Shown piece after piece: positions 26,222-35,918 of a DNA stretch of 64,000 nucleotides. This DNA comes from Albimonas sp963816545 (GTDB taxonomy: Bacteria; Pseudomonadota; Alphaproteobacteria; Rhodobacterales; Rhodobacteraceae), in the NCBI GenBank assembly GCA_963816545.1, contig CAWFLE010000005.1:124001-188000 (forward strand), read 5' to 3'. Each line of letters begins with the position of its first letter. The first letter of the stretch is position 1. A model generated the notes under the pieces. The model ran no database searches and was not told the DNA's origin. It saw only the letters and a program-made list of their open reading frames with translations. Both the position numbers and the translations under genes were made by a program.

Positions 26222-26491
26222 ATGGCCAACCCGTTCAGCGGGCGTGTCGTCCCCATTTCCGGGCCGGCGACCGACCTCGTTCCAGTGACGCCCAGCGATA
26301 CCGCCGACCTGCCCGATGCGGCGGTCGCGCTCTATGTCGCGGGCGCGGGCTCCGTCGTCATCGACACCATCTCCGGGACCGCGCCGCGCACGGTGCCGGT
26401 GGCGCAGAACATGCTGCTGCCGGTGGGCGTGAAGCGCGTTCGGGCGACGGGCACCACTGCCACCGGCATCTTCGCGCTGGTGATCAACTGA
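26222..26491 (+). CDS. ghsA: GTA-type spike base protein (Rcc01079/GhsA family)
   Basis: 89 residues matching the Rhodobacter capsulatus gene-transfer-agent head-spike base family: PFSGRVVPISGPATDLVPVT, PSDTADLPDAAVALYVAGAG, then a beta-rich stretch ending VRATGTTATGIFALVI. In R. capsulatus GhsA and GhsB form spikes on GTA heads that bind recipient capsule. AAGGAG lies five bases before the ATG. Its stop overlaps the start of the following fibre gene, the same pairing as rcc01079-rcc01080. Confidence 0.82.
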   Translation: MANPFSGRVVPISGPATDLVPVTPSDTADLPDAAVALYVAGAGSVVIDTISGTAPRTVPVAQNMLLPVGVKRVRATGTTATGIFALVIN

Positions 26492-28101
26492 TGCTGGGCG
26501 CGGAGCTCTCGGTGTCGGCCGTCGCGCTGCGCAGGCGCGGCGGCCCGCCCGATTGGCCCCAGGGAGCGGTCGCGCTGTGGCTGATCCTGGGGCAGTCGAA
26601 CGCCGAGGGCTATTCGCCCTGGCAGCAGGATCCGTCGCGGGCGAACCCGGCCAACGCCGTGCCTGCGCTGACGGTGGCGGAGCGGGCGTTCCACCCGTGG
26701 ATCCGGCTGTCCAACCGCGGGACCGGGCCGACGGCGGGACAGTTCCAGCCCGCCTCGCAAGGGCTGGCGACGGACGCGAGCCCGAGAACCTCGTCCAAGG
26801 TCTGGGACGCCACCAACCCGTTCGGCATCCCGAGCGGCACGCAGAGCTTCGGGCCCGAGATCGGGCTGTTCAGGCACGTGCTGTCCGGCGGCGCGCCGGC
26901 CACCTGGCGGGACGATTCCGACCCCCGGCTCTACATCCTCAAGCAGACCGAGGGCGGCAAGTCGGTGGACCATTTCCGCTGGGGCGGCCCGGGGCAGGAG
27001 CTGGTGCTTCAGGCGCTGCGGCAGTCCTCCGGCCCGTCGCTGTCCGCGCTGGCCTCGGCGAAGACCGTGCTGCTGCAGGGCGTGATCTTCGCCATCGGCG
27101 ACAAGGACTGCACGACGGAGGAGCCGGGCGGCGGCGGGTCGATGGCCCACAGCCTGACGGTGCGCTTCGCCGACTGGCTGCGGCAGGTGCGGTCCGCGCT
27201 CGGGACGGACGTGCCGGTGGCGTTCGTGGAGCTGGAGACGACGGACGCGAGGAAGCTGACCGGAAACGCGCAGATCGAGGCGCTGGCGGCCTCGGTTCCC
27301 AACGCCGCCGTCATCCGGCGCGATGCCGGCTGGACGGATGTGGGCGACGGACTGCACTACGACGCCGCGGGCATGGAGCGGATGGGGAAGGCGTTCTTCG
27401 ACCATTTCCGCAAGACCTACGGCCGGCCGGGCGACGGGTTGGTGACGCAGTTCCCGTTCACCGGCCTCAAGCCCTGGTTCCACGTGCCGCCGGTCTTCAT
27501 CGACGAAAGCGCGACGCAGATGCGCATCGCGATGACGGCCGCCCTCTCGGGGACGGTCCACGCGCGCGTCACGGCGCCGGGCGCGCCGGCGCCTTCGCCC
27601 GAGACCATACGTTCGCAGAGCGGGCTTGCGGGAGGTTTCTCGCGCGCCGTGACGGCGGATGTCGAAGCCAACTTCTGGACCCCGAACCTGTTCGGCAACC
27701 AGACGCTGGAGGACTGCCACTTCGTGCTGGAAGGGACGGACGGGCGGCTTGGCGAGAGGGTCACGGTGACGCGCGCGGACGGCGTCCGCTTCGCTCCCCG
27801 GCTCACGCTGGTGTCGGCCGCCGCGACCTCGGCCTCGTTCACCCTGCGTCCGTCGTTCTCGGGCACGCTGACCTGGTCCCTGCTTCCGGGCGCCCGCCCG
27901 TTCATGCGGCGGGGGGACGTGATCGCCAAGGCGTTCACGCCGGTCCAGTGGGGTCAGCGGTCCTGCATGTTGAACGTGGACGCGCCGTTCTCCATCTCCG
28001 GCATCGAACCGGGGAAGACCTACACGCTGTTCCTGACGGGGGAGCGGAGCGGGGACGGCCGGAAGGGACTGACGCAGTCCGTCACCTTCACCACGCCCTG
28101 A
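26491..28101 (+). CDS. GTA head-spike fibre with SGNH/sialate O-acetylesterase-like domain (GhsB-like)
   Basis: 536 residues. Residues about 25-315 form an SGNH-hydrolase/SASA-type domain: block I WLILGQSNAEGYSPW (nucleophile Ser), a central QTEGGKSVDHFRWG, and the terminal DGLHYDAAGMERMG with the catalytic Asp and His. About 220 residues of beta-rich sequence follow and end in a fibronectin III-like module (ISGIEPGKTYTLFLTGE). Paired with the spike-base gene upstream, it is probably the distal spike that binds and perhaps deacetylates surface polysaccharide. The enzyme activity is inferred from motifs. Confidence 0.75.
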   Translation: MLGAELSVSAVALRRRGGPPDWPQGAVALWLILGQSNAEGYSPWQQDPSRANPANAVPALTVAERAFHPWIRLSNRGTGPTAGQFQPASQGLATDASPRTSSKVWDATNPFGIPSGTQSFGPEIGLFRHVLSGGAPATWRDDSDPRLYILKQTEGGKSVDHFRWGGPGQELVLQALRQSSGPSLSALASAKTVLLQGVIFAIGDKDCTTEEPGGGGSMAHSLTVRFADWLRQVRSALGTDVPVAFVELETTDARKLTGNAQIEALAASVPNAAVIRRDAGWTDVGDGLHYDAAGMERMGKAFFDHFRKTYGRPGDGLVTQFPFTGLKPWFHVPPVFIDESATQMRIAMTAALSGTVHARVTAPGAPAPSPETIRSQSGLAGGFSRAVTADVEANFWTPNLFGNQTLEDCHFVLEGTDGRLGERVTVTRADGVRFAPRLTLVSAAATSASFTLRPSFSGTLTWSLLPGARPFMRRGDVIAKAFTPVQWGQRSCMLNVDAPFSISGIEPGKTYTLFLTGERSGDGRKGLTQSVTFTTP

Positions 28102-28958
28102 CCCGGCGCCGGACGGCGTCGTATCCCTCCGCGCCCGCTGCGGCGCGGAGGGCGAGCTTGGCGGCGGCCGCGGCGAGCCGCGGTCGGCGCAGGCCCTCCA
28201 GCGCGAGGCGCAGCGCGGACGGCCGGTCATGGGCGGCGAGGGCGGCGCCGAGGTGGCGCAGCCGGAAGCCCAGCCGTTCCTCCCCGGTCATGAGCGGCCC
28301 GGCGAGCGCCAGGAACCGCAGGGCCCGTTCGGCGTCGTCCCGCACGCCCAGCCGGTCGGGGGCTGCGTCGGTCTGGGCATAGAGCGGATCCGCCGACACT
28401 TCTATCCGCGCGCCGAGGTGCTGCGCCTTCAGCAGGAAGTAATGATCCTCGTACTGACGAAGGCCGCCGAAGCCGGCCGCGCGCGCGAGGTTCGTGGGCG
28501 AGACGATCCCCGACGCTTGCGCGAACTCGTTCGCCACGTAGAGGAAGAAGCCGATGCGCTCTCCCTCGCGGGTGGGGCGGGAGGGGCGAGGGCCCGCGTT
28601 TTCGAACTCGCGCCGCCGCCACGACGACGCGCTCCGGAGAGGCGGCGGAGAGCTGACGGCGGAGATAGGCAGGATCCCAGAGGTCGTCGGAATCGAGGAA
28701 GGCGACATAGGCGGCGCGCGCGACGGCGAGGCCGATCTCGCGCGCCCTCGCCGGCCCCTGGTTTCGAGGCAGGCGCAGGCAGTCGATCCGCGGGTCCCCC
28801 AGGCGTCGGACCTCCTCCAGGAGCGGAATTTCGGAACCGTCATCCACCACGATTGCCTCCCACGCCGGCTCGTCCTGCGCCTGAACGCAAGCGAGCGCGC
28901 GCCGGAGCAGGTCCGCGCGGCCCAGACAGGGAAGGATCACGGTCGCCTTCGGGGTCAT
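28088..28958 (-). CDS. Family 2 glycosyltransferase (frame broken near 28616)
   Basis: The N-terminal GT-A fold reads ATVILPCLGRADLLRRALAC, AWEAIVVDDGSEI, LPRNQGPARAREIGLAVARA and YVAFLDSDDLWDP (the DxD metal site). The rest (VANEFAQASGIVSPTNLARA, YEDHYFLLKAQHLGARIEV) follows in another frame, the break falling in GTCGTCGTGGCGGCGG. Repaired length is about 290 residues. It transfers a sugar from a nucleotide donor, probably to a surface polysaccharide. It converges on, and overlaps by 14 bp, the end of the spike gene, and is divergent from the GT4 gene at 29047. No clear ribosome-binding site precedes 28958. Confidence 0.82.
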
Positions 28959-29046
28959 GGCGGAAGGATCGCCGCGGCGCCTTAACAAAGCGTCAACCAT
29001 GCTGAGCGAAACGTGGCCGCCGACGAGCATCTGCGGAGGACGCGGC

Positions 29047-30126
29047 ATGGCGCGGGGCGTGTGTCTGATCGGGCCTGGCGGGACGGGCGGCATCCAGACC
29101 TATTCGAGACTGGCGGCCTCGGAGCTCAGCGCGAGAGGGCTGCACGCGATCCGCCTCGATCCCCGGGGACCGGCGGGCGGATCCTCGCCGCTCTGGACCC
29201 TCGCCGCAGCCGGGCGGCTCATCCTGATGAGCGCCGGCGGGCGGATCGACGTCGCGCATCTGATGATGTCGGAGCGCGGCAGCGTCTGGCGCAAGGGCGC
29301 GCTCGCGATGCTTGCGCGCGCGCTGGGGTTGCGGGTGGTGCTGCACCATCATGGCGCGGACGCGGTGCGGGAGTTGCCGCGGGCCGGACGTCTCTTCAGG
29401 ACGTGGCACCGGCTCACGGTCCGCAGCGCCCATCTGAACCTCGTCCTCGGCAGGGACTGGGCGGAGATGCTGGCGGCCGAGGGCGTGGCCCGAGAGCGGA
29501 TCATGGTGCTCCGCAACGCGCTTCCCGATGCGGCGGCGCCTCCGCGCGGATCAAGGGAAGGGCCGCTTCGCGTCCTGTTCCTCGGGGTGATGACCTCTCG
29601 CAAGGGCGCGCGCGCGGTGGTGCAGGCGCTGGCCATGCTGCGAAGCCGGGGCGTGGAGACCGAAGCCGTGCTGGCCGGAGACGGGCCTGACCGGCGGGCG
29701 GCGATTCAGGAAGCCGCCTCGCGCGGCGTGGCGGCCTCCTTCCCCGGCGCCGTTCGCGCGGAAGAAGCGGGGAGGCTGATGGCTTGGGCCGACGTGCTGG
29801 CGCATCCCTCCGCGCGCGAGGGTCTGCCGATGACCATCCTCGAGGCGATGCGGGCGGCGTTGCCGGTGATCGCGGCCCCGGTCGGGGCGATCGGGGAGGC
29901 GCTGCCGAACGGCCACGGCCTCATTCATGCGGCGCCGCGGGATGCCGGCGCCCTCGCCCGCGCGTTGGAGGGGCTGGCGCTGAACCCGGAGGCGCGGCTT
30001 GCGCTCGGCGCGGCGGGTCGGCGTGCGTTCGAGGCGGGCTTCCGCCTGGAGGCTCATGTGGACCGGCTGGAGGAGGCGTATGGCTGGACGGCAGGGGAAG
30101 GCGCGGATGCTCCCGTTCCCGCCTGA
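29047..30126 (+). CDS. Family 4 glycosyltransferase
   Basis: 359 residues, GT-B fold. The N-terminal nucleotide-binding half begins GVCLIGPGGTGGIQTYSRLA. The C-terminal half has RVLFLGVMTSRKGARAVVQA, AVLAGDGPDRRAAIQEAA and the donor-site block ADVLAHPSAREGLPMTILEA, where the E-x7-E pattern (EGLPMTILE) marks retaining GT4 enzymes. It probably builds an exopolysaccharide or capsule sugar chain. GGAGGA lies upstream of ATG 29047. It overlaps the following sulfotransferase gene. Confidence 0.9.
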   Translation: MARGVCLIGPGGTGGIQTYSRLAASELSARGLHAIRLDPRGPAGGSSPLWTLAAAGRLILMSAGGRIDVAHLMMSERGSVWRKGALAMLARALGLRVVLHHHGADAVRELPRAGRLFRTWHRLTVRSAHLNLVLGRDWAEMLAAEGVARERIMVLRNALPDAAAPPRGSREGPLRVLFLGVMTSRKGARAVVQALAMLRSRGVETEAVLAGDGPDRRAAIQEAASRGVAASFPGAVRAEEAGRLMAWADVLAHPSAREGLPMTILEAMRAALPVIAAPVGAIGEALPNGHGLIHAAPRDAGALARALEGLALNPEARLALGAAGRRAFEAGFRLEAHVDRLEEAYGWTAGEGADAPVPA

Positions 30127-31096
30127 TCCGCGCTGGCGCGAGCCGGGCTTCCTCGCAAGGCGCGCGCTCAGGTTGCCGACGGTCTCCGCCGCCGCTCATG
30201 CGGCGCGCCTGACGCCGGAGCGGCTGGCTGAAATCGGCGCCCGGGTGGCGCAGGCCTCCGCGGGCGCGCCCCGGGCGACCTTCATCCTCGCGCCCACGCC
30301 GCGCAGCGGAACCAACCTGGTCGAGCAGCTGCTGGCCGCGCATCCCGCGACGGCGGCCTCGCCGCTCGGGCTCAGGGAGGCCGCGGTGCTGGCCGAAGGC
30401 GGGCGGCTCGCGGCGTTCGCCGGGGCGCTGGCCCGGCGGCATCCTTCGGGGGCCTCGATCTGCGCGGAGGAGTGGCTTGGCCTCGCGCTCGCAGGGGCCC
30501 TGCACCGCACGGGCCGGGAGGCGCCGCATGCCCGGCTGGTCGTCTTCAAGGATCCGGACCTTCGCGGAGCCTGGCGTCTGCCCGCCGTTCTGCCGGGCGC
30601 GGTTCCGGTGATCGTGCTGCGCGACGGTCCCCGGACCCTCGACAGCCATGTCCGAAGCTGGCCGTCGCGGGGCTTCGGGCGCTGGCTGGGGCGGAGCTTC
30701 GCGGATCGGTGCCTGGAATGGGCGCTCGGGGCGGAGGCGGCCCTGGACCTCGCGGCGCGCGCCGACGGCGCGGTGGTGGTACGCTTCGAGGCTGCGGCGC
30801 GGGATCCTGCGGGGACGGCGCGGCGCCTGTGGGCGGCGCTGGGGCTTCCGCCCGACGAGGCTGCGGCGCGGCGGGCGGCGGAGATTCCGGTGCTCGGCTC
30901 CTCGACCCATTCGAAGGGGGCGGAGGGCGTGGACTGGCTTCCGCGCGCCCGATCCGCTGATTTCGATCCGGCGGGTCGGGAGGTCGTCTGGTCCCGCCGG
31001 ATGGAAGGCGCCTTCGCCCGGATCGCCGGCCCGGCGCAGGCGCGGATGGATCGGGAGGCGCCGGTCGCGCCGCCTCCCGCCGTCGAAGCGGCCTGA
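30080..31096 (+). CDS. Sulfotransferase family protein
   Basis: About 338 residues. The 5'-phosphosulfate loop is FILAPTPRSGTNLVEQLL and the 3'-phosphate site is PVIVLRDGPRTLDSHVRSW, both typical of PAPS-dependent sulfotransferases; a catalytic-type basic residue region (VVFKDPDL) lies between them. Next to two glycosyltransferases it may sulfate a surface glycan. ATG 30080 has GGAGGAGG five bases upstream and overlaps the GT4 gene by 47 bases; ATG 30107 is an alternative start. Confidence 0.85.
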   Translation: MAGRQGKARMLPFPPDPRWREPGFLARRALRLPTVSAAAHAARLTPERLAEIGARVAQASAGAPRATFILAPTPRSGTNLVEQLLAAHPATAASPLGLREAAVLAEGGRLAAFAGALARRHPSGASICAEEWLGLALAGALHRTGREAPHARLVVFKDPDLRGAWRLPAVLPGAVPVIVLRDGPRTLDSHVRSWPSRGFGRWLGRSFADRCLEWALGAEAALDLAARADGAVVVRFEAAARDPAGTARRLWAALGLPPDEAAARRAAEIPVLGSSTHSKGAEGVDWLPRARSADFDPAGREVVWSRRMEGAFARIAGPAQARMDREAPVAPPPAVEAA

Positions 31097-31100
31097 CGGG

Positions 31101-31649
31101 TCAGGACATCTCCGGCGCCTCGCCCTCGGGGATCGGCACCTCGAAGACGTTGAGCGTGATCGACACCAGGCAGTAGTAGCCCAGGATCGCGTTCAGATCG
31201 ATCACGCCGTCCGTGCCGATGGCGGCGACGGCCCGCTCGTAGACCGCGTCCGTCACCTTCCGGTCGCGCATCAGCATGGCGGCGTAGGCGTGGACCGCCG
31301 CCTCATCCTCCTTCGCGAAGCTCGGCTCGCTCCCGTCCCGGATCGCGTCGACGATGGCGGCGTCGAGGCCGGCCTCCAGCGCCATCCGCTTGTGCGCCCA
31401 CCACTCGAACTCGGCGTTCCAGAAGCGGGCGACGACGAGGATGCCCAGCTCCGACAGGCGCTTGGGCAGGGACGAGTCGAAGCGACAGAACTGGCCGAGC
31501 TTCTGGGCGGGATCGGCCATCTCCGGCCGGTGCAGCCACCAGGCGAACGGACCCGCGATGCCGGCGCGCGGCCCTGCGAGAATGGCGTCGTGGATCTCGC
31601 GCTGGCGGGGGGAGAGGTTCTCGGGGTCGGCGGGGGCGAGACGGGGCAA
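31101..31649 (-). CDS. Carboxymuconolactone decarboxylase family protein
   Basis: 182 residues from TTG 31649, with GAGG seven bases upstream. The AhpD/CMD fold is recognisable from LSPRQREIHDAILAGPRAGI, the core EFEWWAHKRMALEAGLDAAI and DGVIDLNAILGYYCLVSITL. The CxxC pair of AhpD peroxidases is absent, so it belongs to the non-redox branch (gamma-carboxymuconolactone decarboxylase-like). Substrate unknown. The opposite-strand sulfotransferase gene ends 5 bp away (convergent). Confidence 0.85.
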   Translation of the reverse strand: MPRLAPADPENLSPRQREIHDAILAGPRAGIAGPFAWWLHRPEMADPAQKLGQFCRFDSSLPKRLSELGILVVARFWNAEFEWWAHKRMALEAGLDAAIVDAIRDGSEPSFAKEDEAAVHAYAAMLMRDRKVTDAVYERAVAAIGTDGVIDLNAILGYYCLVSITLNVFEVPIPEGEAPEMS

Positions 31650-31765
31650 GGGCGTTTCCTCATGGCGGTTTCGTTTCGCCGCGGAGCGTGCCCCAGCCCC
31701 GTCTCCCGGTCCATGCCGGAGACGAAATATCCGCCGCCGGATGGCCTCCGGCGGCGGGGCGCGCC

Positions 31766-33737
31766 TCAGAGCGAGATGCGGTAGCGCGCGAAGCCCCCGG
31801 CGCCGTCGCCGATGGGCTCGATGGTCACACCCTTCACGTCGGCGGCGTAGGCGCGGCCGCCCGGGCCGGTGTCGAAGGCGACGGTCGTGCCGGGCAGGGG
31901 GGCGAAGGACCAGTTCGCGTCCGCGGACGGGTTGATGGTCCCCTGCTCCACGATGTAGCGCACGATCACGTCGCGGTTGGTGTCCGGGCCCACGAAGACC
32001 ACCTTGTCCTCGGTGATGCCGGGGAAGTTGCCGCCGCCCGAGGCGCGGTAGTTGTTGGTCGCGACCACGAAGCGCGCCTCGGGGTCGAGGGGCGCGCCCT
32101 CGAACATCAGGTCCACGATGCGGCTCGCCTCCGGGGCGACCACGGCCCCGTCGCTGTCGTATTTCGCGGGCTGCGAGAGGTCGATCCGGTAGCTCACCCC
32201 GTCGATCACGTCGAAATTGTAGGAGGGGAAGCCGGGGTTGATGAGCTCGGCGTCCTGCGCGCCGGGCTCGATCCGGTTGAAGATGCCGGCGGACATCTCC
32301 AGCCATTCCTTCACGTGCGGCGCCCGTCACCACCATGGCGCGGGCGGTGTTGGGATAGAGGTAGAGGTCGGCCACGTTCTTGATGGCGATGGGGCCGGCT
32401 TTCACCTCGGTGTAGTAGTCCGGGCCGCCGCGGCCGCCGGCCTTGAAGGGCGCCGCCGCCGACAGGACGGGCAGGGCGGCGTGGGGCGTGTCCTTCAGCA
32501 TCTCGCGGATGTACCAGGTCTGGGCCTGGCTCACGATCTGCACGGAGGGGTCGTCGGCCACCAGCGCGAAGTAGGAGTGCAGCGGGGCCGAGGTCTCGCC
32601 GACCGGGCGGCGGACATAGGCGAGCGTCGCCTCGTGGTCCTCCTGCGCGGCCTGCTCCACCTTCGCGACGCTTTCCACCAGCGCCACGGGGGTGCGCTCG
32701 ACCCGCTCGTAGATCGGCCGCGCCTCGGACATGGACTCGATGATCCGCCAGCGGCCGCCGTCACGCTCCAGCATCAGGTCGATCAGGCCCATGTGCGAGC
32801 CCCAGAAGCCCGCCATCACGCCCGGTTTGCCGGAGATCAGGCCCTTCGCGGTGTCGAGACCCGCGACGCCCTCGTACTTCGCCCCCGGGAAGTCGAGATG
32901 CGCGTGACCCGTCACCACGGCGTCGATCCCCTCGACGGCGGCGAGGGGGATGGCGGCGTTCTCCATCATCTCCTCATGCGCCGCGGCGCCGATGCCGGTG
33001 TGGGCGAGGGCCACCACCAGCTCGGCGCCTTCCTCGCGCATCTGGGGGACCCACGCCTTCGCCGCCTGGACGATGTCGCGGGTCATCACGTTCCCTTCAA
33101 GGTGGCGCTTGTCCCAGTTCATGATCTGCGGCGGCACGAAGCCGATCAGGCCGACCTTGACCGTATGCGCCTCGCCGGCGCCGTCGGTCACCTGCTGGTC
33201 CACGATCACGTAGGGCTTCACCCAGGTCTCGTCCTGACGGGGCTTCCCGGCCAGCGCGCCCCGGGCGAGGTTGGCGCACACGAAGGGGAAGTTCGCGCCG
33301 GCCAGCACCTTGTCCATGAAGGACAGGCCGTAGTTGAACTCGTGGTTGCCGAGCGTCGAGCAGGCGTAGCCCAGCGTGTTCATCGCCGCGATCACGGGGT
33401 GGACGTCGCCGTCCTGCATCCCACGCTCATAGGCGATGTAGTCGCCCATCGGGTTGCCCTGCAGGAAGTCGCCGTTGTCCACGAGCATGGCGTTCGTGGC
33501 CTCGGCGCGGATCCCCTCGATCAGCGCGGCGGTGCGGGCGAGGCCCATCGTGTCGTTCGGCTTGTCCCCATAGTAGTCGTAGGGGAAGACGTGGACGTGC
33601 AGGTCCGTGGTGGCGAGGATCCGCAGATGGGCCTGGCCGACGGCGGCGCGGGCGGAGTAGGGGTGCAGCGCGATCAGCGCGCCCATGGCGGCCCCTCCCT
33701 TGAGCAGCGAGCGGCGGTCGAGTCGGATCTGGGCCAT
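31766..33737 (-). CDS. cpdB: Periplasmic 5'-nucleotidase / 2',3'-cyclic phosphodiesterase family protein (frame broken near 32315)
   Basis: A Tat signal (LDRRSLLKGG) leads into the metallophosphoesterase domain ILATTDLHVHVFPYDYY, LVDNGDFLQGNP, STLGNHEFNYGL, VALAHTGIG and VVTGHAHLDFPG. The C-terminal nucleotide-binding domain runs through SYFALVADDPSVQIVSQAQT, then across the break to INPGFPSYNFDVIDGVSYRI and FVVATNNYRASGGGNFPG. Repaired length is about 657 residues, as in bifunctional CpdB enzymes, which release nucleosides and phosphate in the periplasm. Start 33737 has GGAG seven bases upstream. The symbol reflects the family, not a proven substrate. Confidence 0.88.
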
Positions 33738-33841
33738 GACGAGTCTCCGTCGGGAAGGGCGCGCGTTCGGGCATCTACCGCCGCTTCGCGCGCGGAAGCC
33801 AGCGTCCTTGCGCGAAGGTTCTGCGACGTCACCCGGCGGGC

Positions 33842-33875
33842 GCGAAACGGCGGAGGCGTTTCGCATGCGAAACGC
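33842..33875. promoter_or_regulatory. Palindromic operator upstream of the nucleotidase gene
   Basis: A perfect 20-bp palindrome, GCGTTTCGCATGCGAAACGC (33856-33875), is preceded by a GCGAAAC half-site at 33842-33848. Layout and sequence match 21358-21400. It lies about 105 bp upstream of the 5'-nucleotidase start. Confidence 0.5.
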
Positions 33876-34010
33876 GCCTTCGGGTGAGCCATGTTGAGCG
33901 AAATCAAGGGGTTCCAGATTCGGGTTTGTAGAATTAACCGGTTTGGTAACCTTTTCCGGCCGCGAGCGGGGGCCCGGGGAATGACCCTCGGACCCGCCGC
34001 CCGGCTCACG

Positions 34011-35160
34011 TCACCGCGGGATGGCGCCCATGCGCTTGGCGATGATGGTGAGCATCACCTCGTCGGCGCCGCCGGCGATGGAGGTCAGGCGCATGTCCCG
34101 GTAGCACTGGGTCACGTAGTTGTCCCACATGAAGCCCATGCCGCCGAAATACTGCATGCAGGCGTCCGGGACCTCGCGTCCGAGGCGACCGGTCTTCAGC
34201 TTGGCCATGGAGGCGAGCGTGGTCACGTCCTGACCGTCCAGCATCAGCTCCACCGCCTTCCAGGCGAGGGCGCGCAGGGCCTCGATCTCGGTCTGGAGCT
34301 CGGCCATGCGGAAATGGACCACCTGGTTGGAAAGGACGGGCTTGCCGAAGATGTGACGCTCGGACGTGTAGGCGATGGTCTCCTTGATGCAGGCCTCGAG
34401 CTGGCGGCACTTGATGAAGGCGGCCGAGAGGCGCTCCTCCTGGAACTGCTCCATCTGCATGTGGAAGCCGCGGCCCTCGTCGCCGATGCGGAAGCGCTTG
34501 GGGACCCGCACCTCGTCGAAGAAGCACGGGCGCGGTGTCGGAGGAGCGCATGCCGAGCTTCTCCAGCGGCTCGCCGATGGCGACCCCGGGGAGGTTGGTG
34601 GGGACCACGATCAGCGACTTGTTGGAGTGGACCGAGCCGTCGCCGGTGTTGGCCAGCAGGCAGAGCCAGTCCGCCTGGGTGGCGTTGGTGATCCACATCT
34701 TCTGGCCGGATATGACGTAGTCGTCGCCGTCCGACCGCGCCCGCGTGCGGATCTGCGCCACGTCCGAGCCCGCGTGGGGTTCGGAGACGGCGATGGAGGC
34801 GACCTGTTCGCCCGCGATCACGGGGGCGAGGAACTCCGCCCGCAGCTCGTCCGAGCCGTGGCGGGCGAGGGCCGGGGTCGCCATGTCGGTCTGCACCGAG
34901 ACGCCCATGGTGACGCCGCCGGCGCGCGCGGATCCGAGCGCCTCCAGGAACGCCGCCTGGTAGGAGTAGTCGAGGCCCTGGCCGCCCTGCGCCTCCGGCT
35001 TGGTGATCCCCAGAAGGCCGAGCTTGCCGAGCTTGCCGCAGACCTCGTGCGCGGGCCAGCGGCCGGATTTCTCCCACGCGGCGACGTGGGGGTTCACTTC
35101 GGTCTCGACGAAGCGGGTCACCGCCTCGGCGATGGCGTGATGCTGTTCGGTCAGCTTCAT
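34011..35160 (-). CDS. Acyl-CoA dehydrogenase (frame broken near 34528)
   Basis: A flavoprotein oxidising an acyl-CoA at the alpha-beta bond. Conserved pieces are SIAVSEPHAGSDVAQIRTRA (FAD site), YVISGQKMWITNATQADW, and, after the break, ERHIFGKPVLSNQVVHFRMA and YFGGMGFMWDNYVTQCYRDM with the catalytic-region RLTSIAGGADEVM. Repaired length is about 383 residues. The N-terminus (VNPHVAAWEKSGRWPAHEV) resembles citronellyl-CoA dehydrogenase AtuD and related branched-chain enzymes, a tentative hint at substrate. The gene begins overlapping the end of tetR (ATGA), so the two form an operon. Confidence 0.88.
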
Positions 35161-35918
35161 GGGGTCTCCTCCGGTTTTTGGGCCTGTTCTTTCGCGTCGG
35201 CGGCGCGTTCCAGCCGCTCGGCCGCGCGTTCCAGCCGGGTCACGGCGTCCGAAAGGCCGTCGGGCTCCTCGGCGTGGCGCGGGGCGGCGCCGTCGAGGAA
35301 CACCGCCAGCAGGCCGGGCGCGGCGGCTTCGGCATCGGTCTGTCCGCGCAGGAGTGCGGTGCGGCAGGCGAATTCGAGCCCGCCGAAGAAGAGATCGCGC
35401 AGCGAGGTCAGCGGCAGGTCGGGCCGGATCTCGCCCATCGCCTGACCGTCGCGGATCACGCCGTCGAAAACCGCCGCGTAGCCGCGTTGCAGGGCGTAGG
35501 AGTCCGACTGTCGGTAGTCCTCGGAGAACCGGGTGCGGGAGGTGGCGAGCGCGAACAGCGGCCAGACGCGGGAGACGTTGCGCAGGTGGTGGCGGGCGAT
35601 GGCTTCCAGGCGCCTGGCCGCGCCGGCGCCGACGGCGGCTTCGGCCGCGGCCTCGCGGGTCATGCGCTCGAAGAAGCGGCGCAGGACGCCGGCGAAGATC
35701 GCGTCCTTGTTGCGGTAGTAGAGGTAGATGGTGCCCTCGGCCACGCCGGCGCGGCGGGCGATGGCGGCGACGCGGACGCCCTCGGCCCCGTGGGCGAGGA
35801 ACTCCTCCAGCGCGGCGTCGGCGATGGCGGCCTCCATCGCTTCGACCCTTTCGCGGCGGCTGGGTCTGGCGAAAGATTCGGACACGCGGCTCCGGGGGCT
35901 GGCGACTGAATGTGACAT
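35157..35918 (-). CDS. TetR/AcrR family transcriptional regulator
   Basis: 253 residues. The TetR DNA-binding domain occupies residues about 22-75 (AIADAALEEFLAHGAEGVRV, AIARRAGVAEGTIYLYYRNK). The ligand domain contains HHLRNVSRVWPLFALATSRT and DLPLTSLRDLFFGGLEFACR, reminiscent of fatty-acyl-CoA-responsive members such as FadR/PsrA. The last 40 residues form a charged coiled coil. Translationally coupled to the acyl-CoA dehydrogenase, which it probably controls; inverted repeats in the divergent promoter region (36001-36033) are candidate operators. Confidence 0.88.
   Translation of the reverse strand: MSHSVASPRSRVSESFARPSRRERVEAMEAAIADAALEEFLAHGAEGVRVAAIARRAGVAEGTIYLYYRNKDAIFAGVLRRFFERMTREAAAEAAVGAGAARRLEAIARHHLRNVSRVWPLFALATSRTRFSEDYRQSDSYALQRGYAAVFDGVIRDGQAMGEIRPDLPLTSLRDLFFGGLEFACRTALLRGQTDAEAAAPGLLAVFLDGAAPRHAEEPDGLSDAVTRLERAAERLERAADAKEQAQKPEETP

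Noticed and set aside
26332..28230. A 632-codon minus-strand frame opposite the spike fibre gene
   Set aside because: No motifs and Arg/Gly/Pro-rich; the plus-strand SGNH-type protein has clear active-site blocks.
31101..33737. One giant protein joining the nucleotidase and the carboxymuconolactone decarboxylase-family protein
   Set aside because: The frames connect only because of the break near 32315; each has its own normal start, stop and family length.
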